64,000 bases of DNA from positions 496,001 to 560,000 of the forward strand of contig NZ_AUEK01000008.1 in assembly GCF_000425945.1 (NCBI RefSeq). Reading direction: 5' to 3'. This DNA comes from Candidatus Solirubrobacter pratensis (GTDB taxonomy: Bacteria > Actinomycetota > Thermoleophilia > Solirubrobacterales > Solirubrobacteraceae). A model generated the notes under the pieces. That model had not been told where the DNA came from. It made no database searches and saw only the letters and a program-made list of their open reading frames with translations. Within the stretch, counting starts at the first letter, position 1; the number at the start of each line of letters is the position of its first letter. The translations under genes were made by a program, and so were the position numbers. Shown here in pieces: positions 17,110-28,556 of the stretch.

Positions 17110-17523
17110 CTACCCCGCAGGGCAGTCCGGGATCTTCACGGCCGTCGCCCCGGTGGGCGCCGGCTTGGAGTTCTCGGACACGTACTTGGCGACCTCCTCG
17201 GCCTCCCGGCCGGTGAGGATGTTCTGGGGCATCGGGCCGCTGGAGAAACCGCCGTTGCGGATCGCGAACAGGACGCAGTTCACCGTCTCGGTGCGCTGGT
17301 TGAAGTTCGGTCCGTCCTTGTACTCGCGCGTCCGCACGTCGGTCGCGGATCCCTGCGTCCCGGCCTGCTTGAGGGTGTGGCACCCGGAGCAGTGCTGGAC
17401 GAAGATGTCGGCCGCCGCACGTTCCTTCGGCGGGCTGGAGATGCCCTCTTCTCCGCATCCCGCAAGCGCGGTCGCGGACAGGCTGAAGGCGGCGATGAGC
17501 AGCAGACGACGGGCTCTCGGCAT
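17110..17523 (-). CDS. Haem c lipoprotein
   Basis: A 137-residue lipoprotein with lipobox TALAGC (Cys23) and a single haem c site CSGCH (45-49). The likely axial methionine is Met98 in SSGPMPQNIL. This is a small class I cytochrome anchored on the outer face of the membrane, likely passing electrons in the respiratory chain. The ATG at 17523 was chosen because it places the basic residues just before the hydrophobic core; another in-frame ATG is at 17538. It is divergent from the cupredoxin lipoprotein by 24 bases, suggesting shared control. Confidence 0.85.
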   Translation of the reverse strand: MPRARRLLLIAAFSLSATALAGCGEEGISSPPKERAAADIFVQHCSGCHTLKQAGTQGSATDVRTREYKDGPNFNQRTETVNCVLFAIRNGGFSSGPMPQNILTGREAEEVAKYVSENSKPAPTGATAVKIPDCPAG

Positions 17524-17547
17524 CGGGTGCGACAGCATAGGGGACCG

Positions 17548-17916
17548 ATGCGCGCCCTGACCCGCACACTGCCGCTCGCTCTCACGGCCCTGCTCGCCGC
17601 CGCCGGCTGCGGCGGTTCCGCGACCACGCGCGAACCCGCGTCCTTCAAGGTCACGCTCGACGACTACCTGATCCGGCCGCAGAAGCTGCGCGTCCCCAAG
17701 GGCGAGCCGCTGACGGTGACCGTGCACAACATCGGCCGGCTGGGCCATACGTTCCGGATCCGCAGCGCCACCCACAACGTCATGAACCTCACGACGATCC
17801 CGCCCAACGGCACGAAGTCGCGCACGTTCAAGCTGGCCGCCGGCACGTACACGATGTACTGCGCGCTCTCCAACCACGAGGAGCTGGGCATGTCGGGCAC
17901 GCTGGTGGTGGGGTGA
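17548..17916 (+). CDS. Cupredoxin-like lipoprotein
   Basis: A 122-residue lipoprotein with lipobox cysteine Cys21 and a plastocyanin/azurin-type fold. The type 1 copper ligands can be assigned as His67 (LGHTFRI), Cys105 (MYCALSNH), His110 and Met115 (ELGMSG). It should be a one-electron carrier on the outer membrane face. It sits back to back with a haem c lipoprotein, and the two could be alternative carriers. The stop overlaps the start of the flavin reductase gene by one base. Confidence 0.85.
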   Translation: MRALTRTLPLALTALLAAAGCGGSATTREPASFKVTLDDYLIRPQKLRVPKGEPLTVTVHNIGRLGHTFRIRSATHNVMNLTTIPPNGTKSRTFKLAAGTYTMYCALSNHEELGMSGTLVVG

Positions 17917-18383
17917 TGCGCACCGTCGCGCCCGAGCGCTTCCGCGCCGTGATGGGCCACTTCGCCACGGGCGTCACCGTCGTCACCGCCACCAGCGCCA
18001 ACGGTCCCGTCGGCATGACCGCCAACGCGGTCTGCTCGCTCTCGCTGGACCCGCTGCTGCTGCTCGTCTGCTTCGACAACGGCGCGCGCACGCTCCCGGT
18101 CGTCGCCGAGGGCGAGCGCTTCGGCGTCAACGTGCTCGCCAAGGGGCAGGAGCCGCTCGCGCGCCTGTTCGCGTCCAAGGCGCCGGAGGACCAGAAGTTC
18201 GCCGAGGTCCCGCACAGCGTGCACGACGGCATCCCGGTGATCGAAGGCGTGCTCGCGTGGGTCGGCTGCACGCTGCAGGAGCTCATTCCCGGCGGCGATC
18301 ACACGATCGGGATCGGCACCGTCACCGCGGCCGAGGCCGGGACCGGCGAGCCGCTGATCTGGTATCGCGGCGGCTACGGATGA
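17916..18383 (+). CDS. Flavin reductase-like FMN-binding protein
   Basis: A 155-residue protein of the flavin reductase domain family: FRAVMGHFATGVTVVTA (about residues 9-25) and GMTANAVCSLSLDPLLLLV (about 33-51). These proteins reduce or hold FMN and supply reduced flavin to two-component monooxygenases. No partner oxygenase is adjacent. The ATG at 17916 overlaps the upstream stop; a GTG three bases earlier is equally possible. Length and motif order are normal for the family. Confidence 0.87.
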   Translation: MRTVAPERFRAVMGHFATGVTVVTATSANGPVGMTANAVCSLSLDPLLLLVCFDNGARTLPVVAEGERFGVNVLAKGQEPLARLFASKAPEDQKFAEVPHSVHDGIPVIEGVLAWVGCTLQELIPGGDHTIGIGTVTAAEAGTGEPLIWYRGGYG

Positions 18384-18408
18384 GGGCGAAGCCTCGCCCT
18401 GCGGGCTC

Positions 18409-18442
18409 GTTTCGCTGGGAGCGTTCGCCCAGGGGGCGAAAC
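18409..18442. repeat. Intergenic hairpin-forming inverted repeat
   Basis: GTTTCGCTGGG (18409-18419) faces CCCA (18428-18431) and GCGAAAC (18436-18442), giving an 11-bp stem interrupted by a four-base bulge. It lies between the flavin reductase and the next membrane protein. No T tract follows. It may be a terminator or an mRNA leader structure. Confidence 0.4.
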
Positions 18443-18458
18443 TCCCGGAGGTCGATCG

Positions 18459-18896
18459 ATGCGTGATCTTCACGCTGTCCTCGGCGCGATCACGATCGCG
18501 GTCAACGCACTTGCCGCCGTGATCGGACTGGTCGCGTGGAGGACGCAGCCCACCAGGCTCTTCGCCCCGTTCCTGCGGGCCGGCCAGGTCCTCGTGATGC
18601 TCGAGGCGATAATCGGGGCGGCGCTCCTGCTCGACGGCAAGGACCTCCCGCGGCTGCACCTGATCTACGGCCTGATGCCGATCGCGGTGAGCTTCGTCGC
18701 CGAGCAGCTGCGCCTGGCCTCCGCCGAGATCGTCCTGCAGCAGCGCGGCCTCGAGGACGCCAAGCAGGTCGCGACGCTGCCGGAGCCCGAGCAGCACGCG
18801 CTGGTCGCGAGCATCATCCGCCGGGAGACGGGCGTGATGGCCGCCTCGGCGGCGGTCGTGACGCTGCTGTGCCTGCGCGCTCAAGGATGGCTTTAG
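18459..18896 (+). CDS. Membrane protein of unknown function
   Basis: A 145-residue protein with four likely membrane segments: about residues 5-25, 40-60 (LVMLEAIIGAALLL), 70-85 and 125-142. The charged loop between the third and fourth (LQQRGLEDAKQVATLPEPEQ) is probably cytoplasmic. No family was recognised. It lies just upstream of nuoA on the same strand with a 56-base gap. It may be co-transcribed with the nuo operon, but it is not a known complex I subunit. Confidence 0.7.
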   Translation: MRDLHAVLGAITIAVNALAAVIGLVAWRTQPTRLFAPFLRAGQVLVMLEAIIGAALLLDGKDLPRLHLIYGLMPIAVSFVAEQLRLASAEIVLQQRGLEDAKQVATLPEPEQHALVASIIRRETGVMAASAAVVTLLCLRAQGWL

Positions 18897-18952
18897 CGCG
18901 TGCGTTTCGGCACTAAGTGACACGCCCGCACAAGGTGCTACAAATCCCAGAT

Positions 18953-19315
18953 GTGATCCGCGCGTATCTGCCGGCACTGGTCTTCGTCGGGCTGGGGGCG
19001 ATCCTCGGCGCGGTCTTCGCCACGCTGAACAGCTTTCTCGGCCCCAAGCCGAAGCACGTCCGTGCCGCGACCGGCGAGCCCTATGAGAGCGGCCTCCCGT
19101 CCGAGGTCAAGAAGTCGATGCGCTTCGGCATCTCCTTCTACCTGGTGGCGATGCTCTTCATCCTGTTCGACATCGAGACCATCTTCCTGTTCCCGGTGGC
19201 GATCCAGCTGAAGGCCTTCGGAACGTTCGCGCTGGTCGAGATCATCGTGTTCATCGTCTTGCTGTTCGTGGCGTTCGTCTACGTGTGGCGAAGGGGAGCG
19301 CTCGAATGGAAGTAA
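18953..19315 (+). CDS. nuoA: NADH-quinone oxidoreductase subunit A
   Basis: A 120-residue, three-helix membrane subunit of complex I. The family motif [20 protein letters not shown] is complete, including the acidic EPYESG loop and [10 protein letters not shown]. The start chosen is GTG at 18953 ([11 protein letters not shown]), which gives the usual length; an in-frame GTG at 18917 would add 12 residues. It is the first of fourteen consecutive nuo genes and overlaps nuoB by ten bases. It works at the interface between the membrane arm and the quinone site. Confidence 0.95.
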   Translation: MIRAYLPALVFVGLGAILGAVFATLNSFLGPKPKHVRAATGEPYESGLPSEVKKSMRFGISFYLVAMLFILFDIETIFLFPVAIQLKAFGTFALVEIIVFIVLLFVAFVYVWRRGALEWK

Positions 19316-19953
19316 GCCGCCAGCGGCTCGGCAACGGCAAGGACGGGGACTTCCGCGCCCGCCAGCTCCAAGCGCGCCAGATGCTCAAGGGCGAGCTCGA
19401 CGGCCCCGAGCTCGATCAGTACGTCGAGGAGCGTGTCTGGACCACGACGCTCGACAAGGCCGCCAACTGGGCGCGCGCGAACGCCTTCATGCCCGCCACG
19501 TTCGGCCTCGCCTGCTGCGCGATCGAGATGATGGCCGCCGTCAACGCGCGCATGGACATCGCCCGCTTCGGCTTCGAGGCCTTCCGCGCCTCCCCGCGCC
19601 AGGCGGACCTGATCATCATCTCGGGCCGCATCTCGATCAAGATGGCTCCGGTCGTCCGGCGCATCTGGGACCAGATGCTCGAGCCCAAGTGGGCGATCGC
19701 GATGGGCGCCTGCTCCTCCTCGCAGGGCGTCTTCAACAACTACGCGATCGTGCCGGCGGACAAGTTCATGCCCGTCGACCTGCACGTCCCGGGCTGCCCG
19801 CCGCGCCCCGAGTCGCTGGTCTACGGGATCCTGAAGCTGCGCGCGATGGTCATGGCCAAGCCGGACGAGGGCTGGCGCACCCGCTACGGCGGCCGCGGCA
19901 CCGAGGAGTTCGTCGACTCCGACCTGCAGATCGAGGGCACCGCGCGTGCCTGA
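19306..19953 (+). CDS. nuoB: NADH-quinone oxidoreductase subunit B
   Basis: A 215-residue peripheral-arm subunit carrying iron-sulfur cluster N2, the final electron donor to quinone. The cluster cysteines are in [18 protein letters not shown] and VPGCPPRPE. The ATG at 19306 has AGGGGAG upstream and lies inside the end of nuoA. An N-terminal extension of about 50 residues precedes the conserved core, and a C-terminal tail of about 30 residues follows it. Overlap with nuoC is eight bases. Confidence 0.97.
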   Translation: MEVSRQRLGNGKDGDFRARQLQARQMLKGELDGPELDQYVEERVWTTTLDKAANWARANAFMPATFGLACCAIEMMAAVNARMDIARFGFEAFRASPRQADLIIISGRISIKMAPVVRRIWDQMLEPKWAIAMGACSSSQGVFNNYAIVPADKFMPVDLHVPGCPPRPESLVYGILKLRAMVMAKPDEGWRTRYGGRGTEEFVDSDLQIEGTARA

Positions 19954-20443
19954 CGCGACCGGGCTCGAGCTGATCGCGCAGGAGCTGGGCGACCCCGTCA
20001 TCGAGACGTCCTACTTCCGCGACAAGGCCGCACTGCTCGTCAAGCCGGAGTCGATCCGCGACGTGCTGGAGGCGCTGCGCGGCAAGGGCTTCCGGTTCAT
20101 GGCGTCCGTCCACGGGGTCGACTACTTCCCCGAGGAGCCGCGTCTGGGCGTCCACTACGAGCTGCTGGACATGAAGGAGGTCGACCGGATCACGGTCAAG
20201 CTCCGCGTGCCGGTCGACGCGCCCAACGTCCCCTCGGTCACGCCGCAGTGGCCGACCGCGGACCACCAGGAGCGCGAGATCTACGACATGTTCGGCGTGG
20301 TCTTCGACGAGCATCCGGACCTGCGCCGGATCCTCATGCCGGAGGACTACGAGGGGCATCCGCAGCGCCGCGACTTCCCGATCGGCGGCGAGGCGGTCCT
20401 GTTCACCAACAACGAGCGCAGCCTCCCGGGGTGGTGGAAGTGA
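19946..20443 (+). CDS. nuoC: NADH-quinone oxidoreductase subunit C
   Basis: A 165-residue peripheral subunit of the 30-kDa family. The signature [20 protein letters not shown] is followed by the typical [15 protein letters not shown]. It has no cofactor and helps position NuoB and NuoD near the quinone site. The GTG start at 19946 overlaps nuoB. Here NuoC and NuoD are separate proteins, unlike the E. coli NuoCD fusion. Confidence 0.96.
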   Translation: MPDATGLELIAQELGDPVIETSYFRDKAALLVKPESIRDVLEALRGKGFRFMASVHGVDYFPEEPRLGVHYELLDMKEVDRITVKLRVPVDAPNVPSVTPQWPTADHQEREIYDMFGVVFDEHPDLRRILMPEDYEGHPQRRDFPIGGEAVLFTNNERSLPGWWK

Positions 20444-21702
20444 GCGACGTCACGCCGCGCCCGACCGCGGCGCCGGGCCTCTCCTACCGCGAGATGGAGT
20501 CCTCCATCGACCTCGCGCACGTCGAGCACCCGGAGCACGAGGAGCTGCTGACGCTCAACCTCGGCCCGCACCACCCGGCGACGCACGGCGTGCTGCGGCT
20601 GATAACGACGCTCGAGGGCGAGGTCGTGCGCGACATCAAGCCGGTGATCGGCTACGTGCACACCGGCATCGAGAAGACCTGCGAGGACAAGTCCTACTGG
20701 AAGGTCATCCCGGTCATCGAGCGGATGGACTACCTGGCCTACTACTTCAACGCGCACGCGTACTGCGGCGCGGTGGAGACGCTGATCGGCCTCGAGGTGC
20801 CCAAGCGCGCGCAGTACCTGCGCGTGATCCACTCCGAGCTCAACCGGATCGCCTCGCACCTGCTCTGGCTCGCCACCGGCGGCCTGGACCTCGGCGCGAT
20901 GTCGGTCTTCTGGTACGGCTGGCGCGACCGCGACCTGATCCTGGACCTGTTCGAGATGTCCTCGGGCCAGCGCATGCACACGCGCTACTTCCAGATCGGC
21001 GGCGTGGCGGAGGACATCCCCTCCGGCTTCGAGCGCAAGACGCGCGCGTTCACCGCGATGTTCCCGAAGCGGCTCGATCAGTTCGAGGAGCTGATCGACA
21101 ACAACCAGATCGTGCTCGAGCGCCTGCGCGGCGTCGCGGCGGTGGACGAGCAGACGATGCTCGACCTCGGCGTGACGGGCCCGCTGCTGCGCGCCACCGG
21201 CAACCCGTGGGACCTGCGCAAGGCGCAGCCGTACTCCTCCTACGAGGACTTCAGCTTCAAGATCCCGGTCGGGACGGTCGGCGACAACTACGACCGCTAT
21301 CGGGTCCGGATGGCCGAGATGCGCGAGTCGGTGAAGATCATCGACCAGGCGCTCGACGGCCTGCCCGAGGGTCCCTACATCACGTCCGACCGCAAGTACG
21401 CGCTGCCGCCGCGGCACGAGCTGGCGACGTCGATGGAGGCGCTGATCCATCACTTCAAGCTCGTCACCGAGGGCTTCCGGGTTCCGCCGGGCGAGTTCTA
21501 TTACCCGATCGAGTCCCCGCGCGGGGAGATGGGCGTGTACGTGCGCTCCGACGGCTCCTCCAAGCCGGCGCGCGTGCACATGCGCGACCCCTCGTTCGTG
21601 AACCTGCAGGCGTTCAAGCCGATGGTCCAGGACCTCTACATCGCCGACCTGATCGCCGCGCTGGCGATGCTCGACCCGATCCTCGGGGGGATCGACCGGT
21701 GA
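20440..21702 (+). CDS. nuoD: NADH-quinone oxidoreductase subunit D
   Basis: A 420-residue, 49-kDa-type subunit that forms the quinone chamber with NuoB. The quinone-binding loop LNLGPHHPATHGVLRL lies about residues 34-49. Other family blocks are GYVHTGIEKTCEDK and ESPRGEMGVYVRSDGSSKP. The GTG start at 20440 overlaps the nuoC stop by four bases; GTG codons at 20431 and 20434 are alternatives. An N-terminal tail of about 30 residues precedes the core. Confidence 0.96.
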   Translation: MSDVTPRPTAAPGLSYREMESSIDLAHVEHPEHEELLTLNLGPHHPATHGVLRLITTLEGEVVRDIKPVIGYVHTGIEKTCEDKSYWKVIPVIERMDYLAYYFNAHAYCGAVETLIGLEVPKRAQYLRVIHSELNRIASHLLWLATGGLDLGAMSVFWYGWRDRDLILDLFEMSSGQRMHTRYFQIGGVAEDIPSGFERKTRAFTAMFPKRLDQFEELIDNNQIVLERLRGVAAVDEQTMLDLGVTGPLLRATGNPWDLRKAQPYSSYEDFSFKIPVGTVGDNYDRYRVRMAEMRESVKIIDQALDGLPEGPYITSDRKYALPPRHELATSMEALIHHFKLVTEGFRVPPGEFYYPIESPRGEMGVYVRSDGSSKPARVHMRDPSFVNLQAFKPMVQDLYIADLIAALAMLDPILGGIDR

Positions 21703-22324
21703 GCATCGATCCGCTCCAGGTCAAGCGCTACGCGCACGGCTCGCGCGTCCCGGGCTGGGACGAGTCCAACGACCTGTCCAAGGACCCGTCGGTCGTCCCC
21801 GATGCCGCGACGACGCCCGTGCCCGCGCACGTGCGCACGGCGATCGAGGCGCAGATGGCGAAGTACCCGGACATCCGCTCGGCCGCCATCCCGGCGCTGA
21901 AGGTGGTCCAGGGCGAGCACGGCTGGTGCTCGCCGACGGCGATCGAGCAGGCCGCCTGCGTCATGCGCCTCACGCCCGCGTATCTGACCGCGGTCGCGAC
22001 CTTCTACGACATGTTCGAGCTCGCGCCCAAGCCCGAGCACGACGTCTACGTCTGCACGAACATCTCGTGCTCGCTGCTCGGCGCCGACGACATCTACGCG
22101 ACGATGAAGGCGGTCGCCGGCGTCAAGGTCAACGTGCGCGCCTTCGAGTGCCTCGGCGCGTGCGACATCGCCCCGATGGCGTCCGTCAACGGGCAGTACG
22201 TGGGGCCGCTGACCGCCGAGGACTGCACGACGATCGTCGAGGACCTCGAGGCCGGGCGCGAGGTCCTCCCCGACAAGCAGCTCCGCCGCCGCAAGGCGGC
22301 ATCGATTCATTGGCAGGAGAACTC

Positions 22325-22328
<4 letters not shown>
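21699..22328 (+). CDS. nuoE: NADH-quinone oxidoreductase subunit E
   Basis: A 209-residue subunit of the NADH-oxidising module, holding the [2Fe-2S] cluster N1a. Its four cysteines are in VCTNISCSLLG and ECLGACDIAPM. An N-terminal extension of about 45 residues (KRYAHGSRVPGWDESNDLSK) and a basic tail make it longer than the roughly 165-residue E. coli protein. The GTG start overlaps the nuoD stop as GTGA, with a G-rich ribosome site upstream. Confidence 0.95.
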
Positions 22329-23694
<1,366 letters not shown>

Positions 23695-23695
<1 letters not shown>

Positions 23696-26292
23696 TGCCC
23701 CGTCCCGAGATCAAGCAGATCACGTTCTCGATCGACGGGCGCGAGGTCACCGCGCCCGAGGGCGTGATGCTCGTCGACGGGGCCAAGTACGGCGACGTCG
23801 AGATCCCCGTCTTCTGCTACGAGCCCAAGCTCGGCCAGCCGGTCGGCGCCTGCCGCATGTGCCTGGTCGAGATCGAGGGCATCCCGAAGCTCCAGACCGC
23901 GTGCTCCACGCCCGTCCGCGACGGCATGGTCGTGCACACGCAGACCGAGCGGGTGCACCAGGCGCAGCGCGCGGTGGTCGAGTTCCTGCTCGTCAACCAC
24001 CCGCTCGACTGCCCCGTCTGCGACAAGGGCGGCGAGTGCCCGCTGCAGGACATCACCTACGGCTGGGGCCCGGGAACGTCGCGCTTCATCGAGCCCAAGC
24101 GCCACTTCAAGAAGCCGCTCGAGCTGTCGCCGCTGGTCGCGATCGACCGCGAGCGCTGCATCCTCTGCTACCGCTGCGTGCGCTTCTCGCAGGAGGTCTC
24201 CGAGGACTACCAGCTGATCCTGCTCGAGCGCGGCGCGAGCTCGTTCGTCGGCACGTTCGACGGGCACCCGTACGTCGCCCCGTTCTCCGGCAACATCATC
24301 GAGCTGTGCCCGGTCGGCGCGCTCACCTCGCGCGCGTACCGCTTCCGCGCTCGGCCGTGGGACATCGAGGGCGCCGGCACGGTCTGCGCCGGCTGCGCCG
24401 CGCAGTGCAACGTCGAGCTCACGGTCCGCGACGAGCGCGTGATGCGCGTGCTCGCCCGCGATCACGAAGGCGTCGACGACGGCTGGCTGTGCGACAAGGG
24501 CCGCTTCAGCTACCAGGCCGCCAACGTCGACGAGCGCATCACGCAGCCGCTCGTGCGCGAGGGCAGCGAGCTGTTCCCGGCGAGCTGGGACAAGGCGCTC
24601 GCCGCCGCGTCCGGCGCGCTCAAGAAGGCCGGCGACCGCGCCGCGGCGCTCGCCGACGGCACGAGCACCAACGAGGAGGCCTTCCTGCTGCAGGAGCTCC
24701 TGCGCGGCCACCTCGGGTCCAACCACCTCAGCTCGCGCATCTACGGCGAGCAGCCGCTCGACGTCCAGCGCGCGCTGGCCGATCCGAAGCTGCAGGCGAC
24801 GGTCCCGGACCTCGAGTTCGCCCACACCGTCCTGCTCGTCGACTGCGACCCGATCGACGACGCGCCCGTCTGGGACCTGCGCATCCGCAAGGGCATCCGC
24901 CGCCACGGCATGAAGCTGGCCGTGGCGAGCGCGCGCCCGACGGCGCTCGACTCGAGCGCGTCGGCGACGCTGCGCTTCGCGCCCGGTGCGGGCGAGGCGT
25001 TCCTGGTCGCGCTCGACGCGGCGCTCTCGGGCGACGGGGGCAACCTCGGCGGCGCCGCGAGCGCCGCCGGCACGAACGCGACGGCCATCCGCGAGTTCGT
25101 CGACGCGCTGCGCGCGCGCGGCGAGGAGATCGTGATCGTCTACGGCGAGCGGGCGCTGCGCGGCCAGGCCGGCCGCGCGCTGCTCAACGTCGCCTCGCGC
25201 CTGAACCTCGGCGGGATCGCCGGCGCCGGCCTGCTGGAGCTTCCCGCGACGCCGAACGGCCGCGGCGTGCGCGAGGCGGGCTTCGCGCCCGGCCACGGCC
25301 CGGGCTACAGCACCCTCGCCGCGCCCGGCCTCGACGCGCAGGGGATCGCCCAGGCGCTCGCCGACGGCGAGCTGCACACGATCTGGCTGCACAACGCCGA
25401 TCCGCTGCGCACGCACCCGAACCGCCGCCTCTGGGATCGCGCGCTGCACACCGCGCAGACGGTGATCGCCGTCGACTCGGTGATGACCGACTCGATCCGC
25501 GAGCACGCGGACGTCGTCTTCCCCGCCGAGGCCTACCCGGAGAAGGAGGGCACGCTCGTGCACCCCGACGGGCGGGTCCAGCGGCTGCGCCCGGCGACCG
25601 CTCGCCCGCGCGCCGTCGCGAGCCTGCCGGGCACCGGCGTGCGCCCGCTGTGGCAGGTCATCTCCGACATCTCGGCCGCGCTCGGCCATGACGAGGGCGT
25701 CCACATCAGCGGCGCGCAGGCGTCGGTGAAGCTGTTCGCCACGGTGCCGTTCTTCGAGGGCCTGACGCTCGACGAGATCGGCGGCCGCGGCGTGCGCTGG
25801 CCCGAGCGCCACGACTTCGTCTCGCCCGCGTGGGAGCCCGCCAAGCTGGAGATCCCGCCGGCCGCTCCGCCCGCGCAGGACGGCGCGCTGCGCCTCGGCA
25901 CGTGGCGCCCGCTGTGGGCCAACAAGGACGTCGACGTGTCGCCGATCCTGCACTTCGCCCGCGCGCGCCAGATCGCCGAGCTCTCGCCGGCCGACGCCGA
26001 GGCGCTCGGCGTCCGCGAGGGCGACCGCGTCGCGGTTCGCGAGAACGGCTCGAGCGTCGAGGCCGGCGTGAAGCTGCGCAGCGCGATCCCGTCGGGCACC
26101 GTCTTCCTCGCCGAGGCGACGAAGGACGATCCGGTCAACGTGCTCACCGGCGCGCTGGTCACGATCGAGCGCGTCGCGGGCGCGAGCTGGGAGCCCTCCG
26201 CGGTGCCGCAGCAGCTGACCCCCGCCGCCGAGGGCCTGTCCGAGATGCCGCCGTCCGCGCCGCTGCCGATCCCGCCGCGGGAGCTCACGTGA
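23695..26292 (+). CDS. nuoG: NADH-quinone oxidoreductase subunit G
   Basis: An 865-residue iron-sulfur subunit, the largest of the peripheral arm. The N-terminal region has the [2Fe-2S] set (CYEPKLGQPVGACRMC) and the His-Cys3 cluster (NHPLDCPVCDKGGECPLQD). It also has a [4Fe-4S] pair (CILCYRCVRF with ELCPVGAL). A further set, CAGCAAQC with GWLCDKGRF, corresponds to the extra cluster N7 found in only some bacteria. The rest is a molybdopterin-oxidoreductase-like domain that has lost its cofactor. It overlaps nuoF by one base and nuoH by four. Confidence 0.96.
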
Positions 26293-27323
26293 ACCTCCAT
26301 CCCGTAATCGCCGAGGTCGGCTATTTCGAGCCGTGGTGGATGCAGCTCGCCAAGGCGCTGATCATCTTCTTCGTCGTCTTCAACCTGGTGCCGATCGCGC
26401 TGGTCGCCGACCGCAAGGTGCTCGGGCGCTTCCAGCACCGCTACGGACCCAACCGCGTGGGCCCGTTCGGCGCGCTGCAGCCGATCGCCGACATCGGCAA
26501 GCTCGTCTTCAAGGAGCAGTTCCGTCCCGCGACGTCGACCGGCTGGCTGTTCGCGGTCGCGCCGGCGATCTCGATGCTGACCGCCGCGGCGACGATCGCG
26601 ATCATCCCGTTCAGCGACACGGTCGACATCTTCGGGACCAAGACCGGCCTCTACGGGCTGGACCCGTCGATCGGCATCCTGTACGCGTTCGCCTTCGGCG
26701 GCATCGCGTTCTACGGCCTGATGCTCGGCGGCTGGTCCTCGGCGTCGAAGTACTCGTTCCTCGGCTCGATGCGCGCCGCCGCGCAGCTGATCTCCTACGA
26801 GGTCGCGCAGGGGCTCTCGCTGATGGGCGTGATCATGATGGTCGGCTCGCTGTCGCTGGTGGACATCGTCCAGTGGCAGGCGTCCCACATCGCGTTCTTC
26901 ATCCCGCAGTTCTTCGGCTTCATCATCTTCATGGTCGCCGGCTTCGCCGAGACCAACCGCGCGCCGTTCGATCTCGCCGAGGCCGACGCCGAGTTGGTCG
27001 GCGGCTACAACACGGAGTACGGCGGCGGGCGCTTCGCGGCGTTCTTCGCGGCGGAGTACCTCAACGTCGTCGTCGTCTCGGGACTGATCGTCACGATCTT
27101 CTTCGGCGGGTGGAACCTGCCGTGGCTGAGCCCGCCGACCTGGGTCGACCCGATCATCGTGATCGTGAAGATGCTGGGCTTCGTGTTCTTCTTCATCTGG
27201 GTCCGCGCGACGCTCCCGCGCCTGCGCTACGACCAGCTGATGTCCCTCGGGTGGAAGATCCTGCTGCCGCTGGCCACCCTCAATGCCCTTGTGACCGCGA
27301 TCCTCGTGGTGGTGTTTTCCTAG
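26289..27323 (+). CDS. nuoH: NADH-quinone oxidoreductase subunit H
   Basis: A 344-residue, eight-helix membrane subunit linking the quinone chamber to the proton pumps. The signatures [20 protein letters not shown] (about residues 49-68) and [20 protein letters not shown] (about 221-240) are complete. The acidic residues of the second belong to the E-channel. The GTG start overlaps nuoG. After this gene the operon has its longest gap, 67 bases, before nuoI. Confidence 0.97.
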   Translation: MNLHPVIAEVGYFEPWWMQLAKALIIFFVVFNLVPIALVADRKVLGRFQHRYGPNRVGPFGALQPIADIGKLVFKEQFRPATSTGWLFAVAPAISMLTAAATIAIIPFSDTVDIFGTKTGLYGLDPSIGILYAFAFGGIAFYGLMLGGWSSASKYSFLGSMRAAAQLISYEVAQGLSLMGVIMMVGSLSLVDIVQWQASHIAFFIPQFFGFIIFMVAGFAETNRAPFDLAEADAELVGGYNTEYGGGRFAAFFAAEYLNVVVVSGLIVTIFFGGWNLPWLSPPTWVDPIIVIVKMLGFVFFFIWVRATLPRLRYDQLMSLGWKILLPLATLNALVTAILVVVFS

Positions 27324-27354
27324 TGCGTCCTCGCCAGGCATCCACCTGCATCTC

Positions 27355-27372
27355 GCCCGTGCACGCACGGGC
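27355..27372 (+). repeat. Perfect hairpin in the nuoH-nuoI gap
   Basis: GCCCGTGC (27355-27362) and GCACGGGC (27365-27372) form a perfect 8-bp stem with a two-base loop, about 18 bases before the nuoI ATG. It ends shortly before the GGAGGAA ribosome site. No T run follows, so it is more likely an mRNA stability or processing element than a terminator. Confidence 0.5.
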
Positions 27373-27390
27373 ACATCGGAGGAACCACTG

Positions 27391-27921
27391 ATGCCGTACG
27401 ACCCTGGTGACGTCGTCGAGGTGGTCCGGGGCCCGCGCCAAGGCGCGGCCGCCGGGACCTACCGTGCCTTCGCGGCGACGATGAAGGGCCTGAAGATGAC
27501 CTTCGGCCGCCTCGTGGAGGGGCCGATGGTCAACTCCTACCCCGAGGAGAAGACGCCGGTCTACCCGCGCTTCCGCGGGCGCCACAAGCTGCACCGCTTC
27601 GAGGACACGGGCCTCGAGAAGTGCGTCGGCTGCTCGCTGTGCGCGGCGGCCTGCCCCGCCGACTGCATCCGCGTCGTCGCGGCCGAGAACACGCCCGACA
27701 ACCGCGTCAGCGCCGGCGAGCGCTACGCGGCCGTGTACGAGATCAACCTGTCGCGCTGCATCTTCTGCGGCTACTGCGAGATCGCGTGTCCCTTCGACGC
27801 GATCACCATGGGCCACGACTATGAGATGGCGGACTACAACCGGTCCGACCTGATCTTCACCAAGGAGATGCTGCTCGCCGAGCCGTTGGAGCGCACTCCG
27901 TTGCGCTCCGCGGACGAGTAG
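27391..27921 (+). CDS. nuoI: NADH-quinone oxidoreductase subunit I
   Basis: A 176-residue ferredoxin-like subunit with two [4Fe-4S] clusters (N6a and N6b). The cysteine motifs are [16 protein letters not shown] and [16 protein letters not shown]. It relays electrons from NuoG to cluster N2. The ATG at 27391 has GGAGGAA seven bases upstream. The separate leader suggests it can be translated independently of nuoH, unlike most of its neighbours. Confidence 0.97.
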   Translation: MPYDPGDVVEVVRGPRQGAAAGTYRAFAATMKGLKMTFGRLVEGPMVNSYPEEKTPVYPRFRGRHKLHRFEDTGLEKCVGCSLCAAACPADCIRVVAAENTPDNRVSAGERYAAVYEINLSRCIFCGYCEIACPFDAITMGHDYEMADYNRSDLIFTKEMLLAEPLERTPLRSADE

Positions 27922-27935
27922 CCTGGCGCGGCGGA

Positions 27936-28556
27936 ATGGCAGAGGTCTTCTTCTTCCTGGCCGCGATCGGGGCCATCGCCGGGGCCGTCGGAACGGTCGC
28001 CCTGCGCAACCCGTTCCATTCGGTCCTCGCGCTCGTGTGCCACCTGATCTCGCTCGCGGCGCTGTTCCTGCTGCTGCGGGCCGAGTTCGTGGCGGCGGCG
28101 CAGGTGATCGTCTACGCCGGCGCGGTCATGGTGCTCTACGTCTTCGTCGTCGCCTACGTGGGCGGGATGGAGCCGACGCTCGCCGGCGGGACCGGCCGCG
28201 GCCTGAAGCTCTTCTCGGGCTTCTTCGCGCTCGCGCTGTTCGTCGAGCTGGCGATCGCGCTGATCGGCACCGGCCTCGCGGGCCTGGACGGCGAAGGCGC
28301 CCCGTATCACACGCCGTTCGGCGAGCCGGCCGAGGTCGGGCGCCTGTTCCTGACCACGTACCTGGTCGCCTTCGAGCTCGCCTCGCTGCTGCTGCTGATC
28401 GCCGCCGTCGGCGCGGTCATCCTCGCGCGCCGGCGCGCCGGCCTGGCCGATCCGCGCCAGATCTCGGTGACCGACCTGCTGCGCTCGGGCGAGCTCACGG
28501 CCGGCGAGTCGGGCGGGGAGACGATGCTCGAGGCCGGAGGTCCCGCGAACCGATGA
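27936..28556 (+). CDS. nuoJ: NADH-quinone oxidoreductase subunit J
   Basis: A 206-residue membrane subunit with five helices. Helix 3 carries the conserved AQVIVYAGAVMVLYVFVV, which includes the pi-bulge region thought to gate proton transfer. The C-terminal 45 residues are hydrophilic and variable. The start ATG at 27936 follows nuoI by 14 bases, and the stop overlaps nuoK as ATGA. Confidence 0.95.
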   Translation: MAEVFFFLAAIGAIAGAVGTVALRNPFHSVLALVCHLISLAALFLLLRAEFVAAAQVIVYAGAVMVLYVFVVAYVGGMEPTLAGGTGRGLKLFSGFFALALFVELAIALIGTGLAGLDGEGAPYHTPFGEPAEVGRLFLTTYLVAFELASLLLLIAAVGAVILARRRAGLADPRQISVTDLLRSGELTAGESGGETMLEAGGPANR

